Assembly: GCA_029721435.1 (NCBI GenBank)
Contig: CM056573.1
Location: 96,987,947 to 97,051,946, forward strand
DNA from: Gymnothorax reevesii
Taxonomy: Eukaryota; Chordata; Actinopteri; Anguilliformes; Muraenidae
Length of the DNA stretch: 64,000 bases
Direction: 5' to 3'
Both the position numbers and the translations under genes were made by a program. The notes under the pieces were generated by a model. That model was given only the letters and a program-made list of their open reading frames with translations. It ran no database searches and was not told the DNA's origin. This document shows, piece by piece, positions 11,401 through 23,400 of this stretch (position 1 is its first letter; the number at the start of each line of letters is the position of its first letter).

Positions 11401-14400
11401 GTCACCTTGTGACCTTGAAATGAAGGTCACGTCAAGGTCACGAAACATGACGGGCACCTTTCTCTTACTGTGATCAAGCTAGTCCTGAAATATGATGAGA
11501 ATCCAGTCAACGGTTCTTAAGCTATTCCAATTCGCATGTATGGACTGAGGATAATACTATATCCCCTGCTTGGTGCTAAATGCGCGGAGGGGGATAACTA
11601 AGGAGTGTTTGGTGATAATTTCAGCTACTATGTGAAGGAAAAACATTCCTAATGTCACTACAGAGCTTTTCTTCCAGGTCTCTATGTTCCAGTATTGATT
11701 TTGACCCCCCTAAATCAATTTTGTCGGGATACAGCTAATCAAATTTACATATTTTGATTTACTCATATTCAGAGGTACATATTCCAAGAAGAGCTCTGTA
11801 CAGACAAATATGAAGTTAATTGGATGTACAGTTACTGAGAAATCTGTATTTTCTTGTTGAAAATCTGTATTTTTAGAAAACTGTGGCTTTAGTTCAGCAG
11901 TAATAATGTGATCCAAGTTTAACAGTAATCTTCTCCGGAGGAATACATTTAGTATTTTGTTTTTAGGATTTTTTTACCTCTTAAAAAGTCACCAGCCCCA
12001 TTAGTAATTGCCTCTTCTTCAATCTGTGTTTCTTCCCTAGTTTTACATGGTTAGACTCCATATTATGGACTATTTGAAGGACCACTTCATTTTCTTACCT
12101 CAAAACTATAACTTTGAACCAAAATTGGCATTTTGCTTAGCTATAGGTCCCCTTAAGTTTTATCTAAGTGTTAAGGACCTCTTAAGCAATTACATCACTT
12201 CCAGTTTCACTACGGTATAAAAATGAAGCAACACACATGTATTATCCTTTTGTCATCCAACACAAAGAAGAAAAACGGTTAGTTCAAAGGAAACGGATGG
12301 TCATAGACTTTCATGAATCTATTTGGCTACAAGAAGACTCACAAATGATTGAATATGCCACTGAGAACTTTCAGGGCAATTATTAAAAAATTCAAAAGAC
12401 AAGGAACTGTTGAAAACCTCAAGGGTAGAGGACACAACTGCATTTTGCCTGCCAGAATACTGAAGAGGATGGTGAGAAAAGCAACAAAATCCCCAAGAAT
12501 CCCAGTGAAGGAATTGCAGGCCTTGGTGGCATCTTGGGGTCTCCAGATTTCAAAAAGCACAATCAGGCGCCACCTCCACAACCACAGGCTCTTTGGATGA
12601 GTTGCCAGAAGAAAGCCTTTTCTGACCAGAAGACACAAAAGTAAGGGCTTGAAATTTGCCAAACATCATTGAAATTATGACTGGAACAAGGTGCTTTGGT
12701 CAGATGAGACCAAAATTGCAAGTTTCTGTCTGATACAGCATCAGCATGTTTGGCGTTGAAACAGAAATGCATACGAGGAGAGACACCTATGATGGTGGGT
12801 CATGTTTCGGGGCTGTTTTAATTCAAGATGTCCAGGGGCAATGGTTAAGATTGTAGGCATTATAAATTCCACCAAGTACCAGGATATTTTGGCTGACAAT
12901 CTGGTTGCCTCTGCCAGAAGGCAGGGACTTGGCCGCAGGTGGACTTTCCAACAAGACAATGACCCAAAACATACCTCAAGATCCACACAGAAATGGTTTT
13001 GTGACAACATAACCAACATTCTGCAATGGCCATCTCAGGCCCCAGACCTCAGTCCAGTAGAAAACCTGTGGGCTGAGTAAAAGAGGGCAGTTGATAAACA
13101 CAAACCCAAGAATGAGAAAGATCTTGAAAGGGTCTGCTGAGGAATGTTCCAAAATCCCCCCAAATGTGTGCCTTAACCTTGTCAAAAATCAAAGGAAAAG
13201 ACTGCATATTGTTATCCTTGCCAGAAGTGGCTCCGCTAAGTACTAAATGAAGGGTGCCAATTATTACAAAACCTTGATTTTTTTTTCTGATTTTGGTCGT
13301 TTCCATCAAAACATTAATAAAGTGAAATATTTCACGCATGTTGGTAAATTCTGTAAAAAAATATTAACAATATAATTGTAATACAGTTTGTTTATTGCCA
13401 GTCAAGGATGCCGGTAATTTGAGCCCGTTGTATATAGCATCACGTACAAGCAAAGAGAAATTTGCAGCGCTAAAAACTGTGATCTCCGATAACCTAGGAC
13501 AAAAAGGCTGTCAGAGACAAATACACACTGCTGCTGATTTTAGAGCTCCAGTAACCAAGAGAACCCTATTTTTGGCCAATGGAAAGGGTAAGACACTTTG
13601 ACATGCCTGGAATCGGCTTGCCTTGGATGCAGCAATTGTGAGATAATGCCTCTCAGCTGAATGGAACAGCTACCCTCCAAGTAGTCTTAAAGGCAGACAA
13701 CCCTCAAGATCTGCTGAAGCCACATGAATGAAAAGCAGCTCAAAGCAGAGCTGAGATTAGCAAGACAGCCATAATGAGGTTCATTCAACACTTTCTAATG
13801 AATCTGAACAAATCCTCTGCAAGGAACTGAGCTGAAAACTTCAGGAGAGCACTTGCCCACAACGTTCAAGCCAAATTACTGTCCTACATTTAAATAACAA
13901 AAAAGTAATCATTTCAAACCAGTACGTAAACACACAGAAGTATATACTGATTAGAGACAAAAAGATTAGAGACAACCAAGGTCCAAGTCTCAACACTGAA
14001 CCATACATAGACTTCAGTGGCCCCAATAAACACATTTAGTCCATAAACCTCTGCCTTGTGTGAATCCTGACCAAATGCCAACTTCACCTCACTGCTCAAT
14101 TCCTAGTGCACGAAATAAGAAATTAACTATGGAGTGACGCAGGCCAACTTGGCTTAACAGCCAGAAAAACAACAGAGGTGCAAAATGCTGTCTGACTGCT
14201 GCGGGAGGGTGAGGAGACAGTACCCGTAAAGTTCAAACTAGGCCATCAACAATGAGAGATGTAGACAGATCCATATAAAAGGTCAAGCCTATTCTGTCCC
14301 TGGTCATACAAATTTTCTGTCTCCAGAATTCAATGACAGTGGTAGTCAACTGAGTGAGCTATTAAATTAGCAGTCAAAAAAAATTATTGACTGATAACAC

Positions 14401-17400
14401 TGGCACATTCGACAGTAGCATGGCTTAAGAATAGAGAGGGAAGTATGCAGAGGCCTAGAGACGAGGGATAAGGGAGAGGGATGAGAGGGAGAAGTTAAAA
14501 GGGAAGAATGAAGAGCTTTCCTCACAGGCAGCTGAATAATCCGTTTTCTGTTCCTCCACAGGAAATGCAGGCAAGTCAACTTTTTTTCTTTCAACTCCGC
14601 ATGGTTCTTGCCCTTCAAGCTCAGGGAGACCCAGGCACTTCCCTCAAAAGGACAAACCCACTCAGTGCCGTGTCCTCGTTGGGAAGAAGAAAGACCCTCT
14701 GCAGCGTTCGAGCACAGAGCCTGTCCTCGTGTGGAGCTGGCAGTGAGCTCTGAGCACGAGGCGAATGGCTCAGCTGCTGAAGAAGCCTTGCCCACCCCGC
14801 TCCGGCACGAATCCTTCGAGCGCGCGACGCTAACTGCTTCAGACCGCTCCGCCGCCTGGGGCCAGGGGCTGCCACGCGCGATTGGTTAAGGCTGCAGCGG
14901 CACACGCATGACTGGCTGAGGCTGCAGAGCTGAGAAGAGTCGCGTATCAGCGATCTGAGAGAGCGGAGTCAGGACCCAGTAACATGAACTGAGGTGACAG
15001 GAGGGAGGGGAATGCAACCAGGTGCTTGACCAGTCAGCAACACTCAAACCACTGCACCCTCTTTAATTTAACTTTTTCAGTTTTGATGGAACAGGATAGT
15101 ATACACAGACAGGAAATACAAGTTACAACTCAATGCAATTTCTTGATTGCCATGCCTCTCTCTGCCATAGCTTCATATTCCATAAAATTTTATCTTCAAC
15201 AACTACATACAACTGACCTTCTGTAACCATGATGTTTGACCCAATCCGTGACCCAATGCACTCTTAAACCGTATTAGTTCAGTTACTCTGTGGGGAGTGA
15301 CCATGAGGATTTGGTGAAAATCGCTCCACTCCTAGATATAGCGAGAATGAGATACCTGTGACGGACAGCACGACGGATGCAAGTGCGAATGGAAGACTGG
15401 AAAACAAACCTCCCACCCACTGTGTGGCGGAGGCAAAATAACAAAATGAGAGGCATCCAACATAGATGGAGAGGCCGGACTGGATTCTTCCACATTACTG
15501 CTCATAAGGAGCATGCAGATAGTGCTCCTCCAGCTGTGCGTCTGAGACCCCAAACCACTCCACTTCTGCAGGAAAAGAGTGAATACTGTAGGACTGTACT
15601 ACAGAGAGCCGCAAGAAGGGACTCACCTATAGCAGGTGTTGTCTGAGCATGGGCTTTGCACACGCACAATGACAAAAACGTGCTGAAAATGTGAGCGAAT
15701 ATTTTTTGGCGTGAAGGGCTGGGCTCCCGGCTCCTGGAACACGATGGTCACAATGTCGTTCCCAATGTGCCTTTTCCGTAGTAACTGCAGGAAACAAAGG
15801 CACAGCCAAAACTTAGTTTAGGCCATGTCACTGGGCGAAGAAACTCCAAATCAGGACCCCAATGTCATGAATAACCAATAGTTTAATGACTTTGAATATA
15901 GGGGGTCACTATGCAGTTATCATTATGCACAATGCGTCTTGCAATTGACTCACCAAGATTCCATGCCTCGGTGATGAAGGGGAAGTGTTTGAAATTCACG
16001 TCCCCATTCACTAGCATTGAAATGCAGCAGACTCACATATATAAAAAGCGCATTTCAAATCTGAAGTTTCCAACATACTATAAAATTTATACACTCAATT
16101 ATAAAAGGACCGTTTCTGTAGGTCATTTCGGTCCTTGGTTTTTGTGTAAGGGTCATTCCATGTCAAATGTCCAAATTTCAGAGAAACCTCCCACTTGACC
16201 ATCTCAGACTTGGCTGAAAAAAAGTCCAGCTGGCACATACACCTCCTAATAGGATACATTCAAAATGTTAGCTCTATGTGCTATGGTTAACATTTTATAC
16301 CTTTTTTACCAAAAAATTACACTATCCACCAACATCATATTGACCATTTTAGAAAGATTACATGCCCGTTATTAACATATCCAAAATTTGTGATAGTGTT
16401 CTGCTTTATTTTCTCAAAATAAATCTTTGAAAATATGGTATTGTTGTAGACACACAGCATTTAATGGCATAAAAGGCAAATTCAAACATTATTTTATAAA
16501 ATGCACATAGTTAATGATAGAAAGCTCAAACTCAACTTTTATGAAATAAAACATTGTTAAATTACACTTGAAGAATAACCCATATGCAGAGTTTAGATAT
16601 TGAAATATTAAACCTTAAAAGGGCTAAATATTCAAGTTTGTTATGAATTTCGGAAGTGGAACAATAATTATCTAATACAATATACCTATCTTACAGAGGA
16701 TGTGTTTAGAATGGTGTTTTATTTGATCACAGATTAAATGATTTATCATATATACATACATTTTGAATTAATTTATTTATTAATAAATCAACCTATAAAA
16801 TAAAACAAACTAATAATAACATTTTTTAAGCAGTAAGTTCAGAAAAATGTTAGGTCATGTAGAAGCTATAGCTTGTCTGAACAGTTCATGCATTCGCATG
16901 GCCCAGCAAAAAGTTTTTTCTGGCCCAGGAGGGAAGACCTATGCTGGGTACCTGTGCAACATATCATTGCCAAAATTGAAGTTCCAAGCACTACAACTGG
17001 ACGTAGATATGCACTCAAGGAGCAGGAAACCAAAGTGAATGAAAACTTCATGGAAGAGTTCAAATAATTTGTGAAGTATCTGTGCTAACTGCTATCAACT
17101 GGTCATTTAAAATATTTAATTATTTCCAACTCTACAGGACTGTCAAAAACTCTTCTTAACACAGGTTATTACTAATTGAAGCATGCAGGTAATTTTTTTT
17201 CTACTTGGATGTAAATGTTCATTGATACAATAATTTTAAGTCATGATTTCTAACAAGTTTGATCTTCCACTGATGTTGGGACTACAGTATTTCAAATCAT
17301 TCTGACCTCAATCATGATCTCAATGTACCGCTAGACATTCTCCCATTAGCCCAACTGCCCAGTGGGGTGGGTCTGTTCCGGAGTAACCCAAGTTCTGGGC

Positions 17401-20400
17401 TGAGATTATGTAGCAACAATTTGTGAGCACAAACTCATTGAAATAAAAATAGGACCAAACTAAATAAACACTACTTGCTAAAAATTTTGCAGACCGTTTT
17501 GAGAAAAATAAAATGAATAAAAAACAACTAGTATTGGATAGGTTCATCAAAATATACAAATTGTATACCCTGCCATATTTGTAGGCACATTGCAAGCGAA
17601 AGGGGAAGTTCGTTTCAAACAACACTTGCTCATCACAGAGGCATGGAATCTTGGTGAGTCAATGACAAAATGTATTGGACACATTAGTAACTGCGTATTC
17701 AGCCCCATTTGCAGCCTAAAATATTGCTTTAAGGGGTAAAATCAGTTTTCAAAATGCAGGATGAAAAAAAAAAAAAAAAAAAAAAAAAATTGTCATGCCT
17801 TCAGTTGCCACTGCAGAAAAAAAAAATCATAAACAAAATCAGATTTAGACAAGACACAATGATAAACTCCAACTCAGTGTCTCAATATCATTAACAAGAG
17901 CTTTATTCCAGAAGTGACAGGGTCATTTCACATGGAATCAACCAATTTTCAGACAAGTTCCAAGGGCATGTCAAGAATTTTCTTCTACAAAACCCAAAAC
18001 CAGTGAAGTTGGCACGTTATGCAAATCGTAGATAAAAACAGAATACAATGATTTGCAAATCCTTTTCAACTTATATTCAATTGAATACACTGCAAAGACA
18101 AAATGTTTAATGTTCAAACTGAGAAACTTTTTTTTTTTTGCAAATAATCATTAACTTAGAATTTAAAGGGAGCAACACATTGCAAAAAAGTTGGCACAGG
18201 GGCCTTTTTACCACTGTGTTACTTCGCCTTTCCTTTTAACGACACTCAGTAAAAGTTTGGGAACTGAGGAGACCAATTTTTGAAGCTTTTCAAGTGGAAC
18301 TCTTTCCCATTCTTGCTTGATGTACAGCTTAAGTTGTTCAACAGTCCGGGGTCTCCGTTGTCGTATTTTGCGCTTCATAATGCGCCACACATTTTCAATG
18401 GGAGACAGGTCTGGACTACAGGCAGGCCAGTCTAGTACCCGCACTCTTTTACTACAGAGCCATGCTGTTATAACACGTGCAGAATGTGGCTTGGCATTGT
18501 CTTGCTGAAATAAGTAGGGGCGTCCATGAAAAAGACGTTGCTTGGATGGCAACATATGTTGCTCCAAAACCTGTATGTACCTCTCAGCATTAATGGTGTC
18601 TTCACACATGTGTAAGTTGCCCATGCCTTGGGCACTAATACACCCCCATACCATCACAGATGCTGGCTTTTGAACTTTGCGCCTATAACAGTCCCGATGG
18701 TTCTTCTCGTCTTTGGTCAGGAGGACACGACGTCCACAGTTTCAAAAAATAATTTGAAATGTGGACTCGTCAGACCACAGAAGACTTTTCCACTTTGCAT
18801 CAGTTCATCTTAGATGAGCTTGGGCCCAGCGAAGCCGGCGGCGTTTCTGGGTGCTGTTGATAAATGGCTTTCACTTTGCATTGTAGAGTTTTAACTTGCA
18901 CTTGCAGATGTAGCGACGAACTGTAGTTACTGACAGTGGTTTTCTGAAGTGTTCCTGAGCCCATGTGGTGATGTCCTTTACATACTGATGTCGGTTTTTG
19001 ATGCAGTGCCGCCTGAGGGATCGAAGGTCACGGGCATTCAATGTTGGTTTTCGGCCTTGTCGCTTACGTGCGGTGATTTTTTCAGATTCTCTGAACCTTT
19101 TGACGATATTACGGACCGTAGATGATGAAATCCCTAAATTTCTTGCAATAGCTCCTTGAGGAATGTTGTTTTTATACTGTTTGACAATCAGCTCACGCAT
19201 TTGTTCACTAAGTGGTGATCCTCGCCCCATCCTTGTTTGTGAATGACTGAGCATTTCAGGGAAGCTGCTTTTATACCCAATCATGGCACCCACCTGTTCC
19301 CAATTAACCCGTTGACCTGTGGGATGTTCCAAATGAGTGTTTGATGAGCATTCCTCAACTCTCTCAGTCTTTTTTGCCACTTGTGCCAGCTTTTTTGAAA
19401 CATGTTGCAGGCATCAAATTCCAAATGAGCTAATATTTGCAAAAAATTACAAAGTTTACCTGTTCGAACATTAAGTAACTTGTCTTTGCAGTGTATTCAA
19501 TTGAATATAGGTTGAAAAGGATTTGCAAATCACTGTATTCTGTTTTTATTCACAATTCACACAACGTGCCAACTTCACTGGTTTTGGGTTTGTAACTTCG
19601 AGAATGTTGCTTTGGGTGCCAAATGAAAAACTGAATGAAATGAGAAGTTTTAGCTCAATCGGCCCACTAAAAGTGGCCGTGGCACCCCGATTGGCGAAAT
19701 TACGATTTTTTCCATTTATAACAGGCTGTTAACTCTGGAAGTAATTAGGCCAACCCCATAATTTTTCAGGACTTGTTCTCTATGCAATGTACAACCCTGC
19801 ATTGCCAATCAAAATAGTTTTAACCCCTTTATTGAGGTTTTATACAGTAGGCTCCCAAAAATGCTACGTCTACACAATGGTATGAAAACATACACATTTA
19901 ACCCTCTGCAGGCTCATGTTGCAAATTTGCAACAATAAATAAATTGATGACTGATTATAAAATATAAAGACCACATGGGAAATGGTTTGATGAAGTTACC
20001 CTTCCAGTTCAGTATTGCAAAAATACAATGTTATTCCACCTGCAGCCACTAGTGTATGAGAGCTATTCTCTATGAATACAAGATTTTTCATATCTCAAAA
20101 TAATTAATTGGGCTGGAGAGGGTTAAGCGTACCATTTCCACACCATTGTGATGACATATATGGATTTGTGGTAACATCAGCTATTAGTAATGGTCAAGAG
20201 CTTTCACTAGCCACCAATTAATATCCAGTGCATTTATGCTTCTTTGGTAATACTGGCCCTTATTCTAGCCCCCTGTGGGGGTTAAACCCTTTTCAATCCC
20301 TTTTTTCAGGACGTGGGATTCATTCAATTTTAATGAAACCTATATTTATGGAAAGCTCGATGTTTACTGCCACCAAAAAATAAATTTTATTATGGAACGA

Positions 20401-23400
20401 GCATATCTTAATTCAAAAATTGAGTCATTTTCTTCAATTTTCATCCAAAAATTAACCCCCTTCTAGGAATCGTTCACAATTCTCAATATTTTAACAAAAG
20501 TGTACAAAGTACATTTTTTTCAGGTCCGCCTCCCCCAAAAAATGTACTACAAAATATTCATATTTACTTCAATATTTACTGTTTTTTTAAATGGAAGAAG
20601 TGTACACAGATAACCCCACCCCCACACACATAATGTTGAAAATTGTGAATGGCTCCAAAGCTGCCCTAGTTCTTACCAGAACCATTACAAGAGTTACTTA
20701 CTCGTCATCAGAAAGAGTGCACTGCCTTCCAGATCCAGCAGCACTTGCTGCAGAGATGATTGAGAAATGGTTCAGGGGAACATGACAAATGTCATCTAAA
20801 TTCTGGGGCCACTGAAACTTCTGGGTTGGTCCATCAGGGTACATGAATTTCACAGTGACGTCCTGATATTCTTCGGATGTATCCAAGACAACTGCCAGCC
20901 ACCAGTAGCCCTCATACAGGCAGACTTCATGAAGTCCTGGGGTAAACTGTTCAAGGGTTGACTGTTCTTTGTGATCAACATCCATCATCTGTACAGACTG
21001 AAACCCACCATCAACCCCAGAAACGCATTTCACAATGATGGAACCATCAGCTGAAGGAATATAGCGGTGATTGTCCCTGGAATTTTCGGAGCATCTTCAA
21101 AATTTTTGGTTTTGGTCAGCTCCATGTTTCTGCATGTTGTGTTTCTTGAAGGGATTATTTTTAGACCCTGTGCCCAGGACTTACCCAACATATGTCTTTA
21201 TGACAATTGTTGTTGAGGTTTTTTCCAATGATGCAAGATTGAGAGGGAGTTTCATGAACTTGGGAAGCCATTGTCTCAAGATGTGTTCATTAGCATACCC
21301 TGCCAACAATATAACTATATAGGAATCACTGCGATCATCTATTTGGGAAGGATAGCAACAAAAACAATCTCACTAGTTTGGTTGTAATCTTCTATTGCAC
21401 TACTTTGTTCATTTTGCAACACAATAACGATGAAAATATATGAAAAAGACGCTTCAATTTTTTAATTAAGGTACGCTAGTTCCATAATGAAATTTATTTT
21501 GGTGGCAGTGCACATCAAGAGATTTTCAAAAATATAGGTTTCATAATCATTGAAGGATCCTACATCCCACATCCTAAAGAAAGGGGCCAAAAAAGGGTCA
21601 CCCACCCACAGGGGCCAAAATAAGGGTCAATATTACCTAAGAACTATAAATGCTACAGGATATTACTCGGTGGCTTATGAAAGCTCTTGGCCATTACAAA
21701 TAGCTGATTTCACCACAAATCCACATCATCAAATGGGTGTGAAAATAGTGTATGTTTTGATACCAGTTTGTAAAAGTACAATTTTTGACAGTCTGTAAAA
21801 CCACAATTAAAGGGTTAAAACTACGTTGATTGGGACTAGAGGAAAGCGCATTGGATGGAGAACAAGTCCTGAAAAAATCATGGGATTGGCTTAATTACCT
21901 CCAAAGTTACATCCTCTTGAAAGCGGAAAAATTGCAAATTTCACCAACCAGTGTGCTTTGCCCACTTTTTTGACCCCCCAGAAAATCAATCAATTGAGCT
22001 AAAACCTGGTATATCTTCATTTGGATGCCAAAGCAACATTCTATCAAAGTTTGAAGAAAATCCATGACTCTGTCCCTGGGAGCCCTGGTTAATTTCATAT
22101 GGAGTGACCCAACATCAGTTTAAAGACCAGTATCATTTCATTTCCAACTACCTGCCATTTAGGTCTAGGCCCAGTGTCCTTGTCTTCCATTTCCAATCAG
22201 GAGTACAGGGTGGCATTTAGCCCGAGGCCTTTCCCATTGTTTCTAACCAGGTTACAGACGGATTAGACTGAGGCCTTAACCTATTGTTTGTAACCAGGGT
22301 AGAGATAAGACTGAGACCTCACCTATTGTTTGTTATCAGGTGTAGGGTGAGGAAACGATCCAGCCCTTACCTGTTGTTTGTTGTTGGGAGTGTAGGGTAG
22401 CATGGTGGACACATGGAACATGATCTCAAAGTCCTTGTAGGTGGTGTAGAGGGAGTGGGTGCCTGTGGAATCCGCTGTTAAGACAAGGTAAAGGCAAGAT
22501 TCAAGTTACTCATAAGCCGCATTGTTCTACTGCAGCTGCAGTCTGAATGTGCAGTTCACACGGGCTGGATGTGCGGCTCAAGTGTGCCATTTCAGTCACC
22601 CTCCTGTATCTCATGACGGATTGCCCAAACTAACAGATGTCCTTCTCATGGCAAACCTTATCCCCGGTCTGCCATTTCCATAATCTCCATCACGAAATAT
22701 CATATCTAGGGCTCACAAGATGGCATGCTTCCTTCAACTCTCCCAGTTCTGGAAGGGAGGAAATGTCTGGCATGATTTTATGCAACTGTCGCCAAATGTC
22801 TTTTTTTTTCTTTTTTAAATCAAGCTCTCATTCGTGAGAATTCCAGGTAATGCATCCATTGGAAGAACTGACTTTCAGAAGAGTGATGCATTTTAAAGCC
22901 GCGGATTGCATCTGAACCAAGCAGCAAGCGCCGCAGTCTCTACCCCAATGCAGAGCTATGCAGCAGGCAGGGATGTTTTTCAGTTGGGGAAAAAAAAGGG
23001 ACCAGATTTGGGAATTAACATTCAATATTAAAACAATAAAAACAGAGATAAAACGAGATTTGAAAAAAATATGCTCAAGTCCAATCATTTTCCCGGTTCT
23101 GTAGAGCTTGACACCATGGCCACAAGGATGTCAGCGATCACACTGGACCAAAGAGCCTTTCCTGACAGGAAGGAGAAAAAGAAAATCCTCTGAAAGATTT
23201 TTGCTGTTTACAGCAGTAAAAGCACAGGGGTTAAATTAGAGCCAATTAAATTAGTTCACAAAAGCACAGCAATAAGGTTAATCCAGAAGGGAGATGCAAT
23301 TTCCACATGATGCAAAAGCGCTGCTGTTCACTTCAGATTAATATGAGGGAAAACCTCAGAGCAAAAGCACCAAGTCCTGTCCAGCAAGCACTGAGCATCC

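Larger units (their letters stand above)
10609..13430 (+). mobile_element. Tc1-like transposon split by a foreign insert
   Basis: The left end CAGTGGGCTCCACAGTTACT (10609) and the right end (reverse complement CAACGGGCTCAAATTACCGG, 13430) match, and both are flanked by TA (10607-10608, 13431-13432). An inner copy near 10782-10797 (GGTTTCACAATTAATGGCAC) mirrors 13247-13272, giving TIRs of about 185 bp with outer and inner direct repeats (IR/DR style). The intact family would be near 1.5 kb; this copy is 2.8 kb. About 1.3 kb between about 10830 and about 12190 is not Tc1 and includes a hairpin-ended repeat. Confidence 0.85.
7720..15626. other. sipa1l1: sipa1l1 intron 6
   Basis: 7907 bp between the RapGAP exons 6 and 7. 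Contains a 28-bp poly-A run near 8395, the nested element at 9184-10186, the disrupted Tc1 at 10609-13430 and a CpG-rich block at 14745-14960. The rest (7720-9180, 13430-14740, 14960-15626) shows nothing I recognise. Confidence 0.85.
17920..22110. mobile_element. Long-TIR DNA element with a Tc1 inserted in its left TIR
   Basis: The ends start GGGTCATTTCACATGGAATC (17920) and, in reverse complement, GGGTCACTCCATATGAAATT (22110). After the Tc1 (17988-19592) is removed, the left TIR resumes at 19593 and matches the right arm through AATGTTGCTTTGG, TTTTAGCTCAAT, TTTTTCAGGACTTGTTCTC and GTTTTAACCC, to about 19836 and 21808. The TIRs are about 300 bp. The older element would be about 2.6 kb and carries the minus-strand frame at 20698-21033. 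Superfamily not identified. Confidence 0.75.
15785..22370. other. sipa1l1: sipa1l1 intron 5
   Basis: 6586 bp, largely old transposon DNA: an orphan GGGTCATTCCATGTCAAATG terminus at 16150, a transposon-type open frame at 16873-17067, a 26-bp poly-A run near 17764, and the compound element at 17920-22110. Confidence 0.85.
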
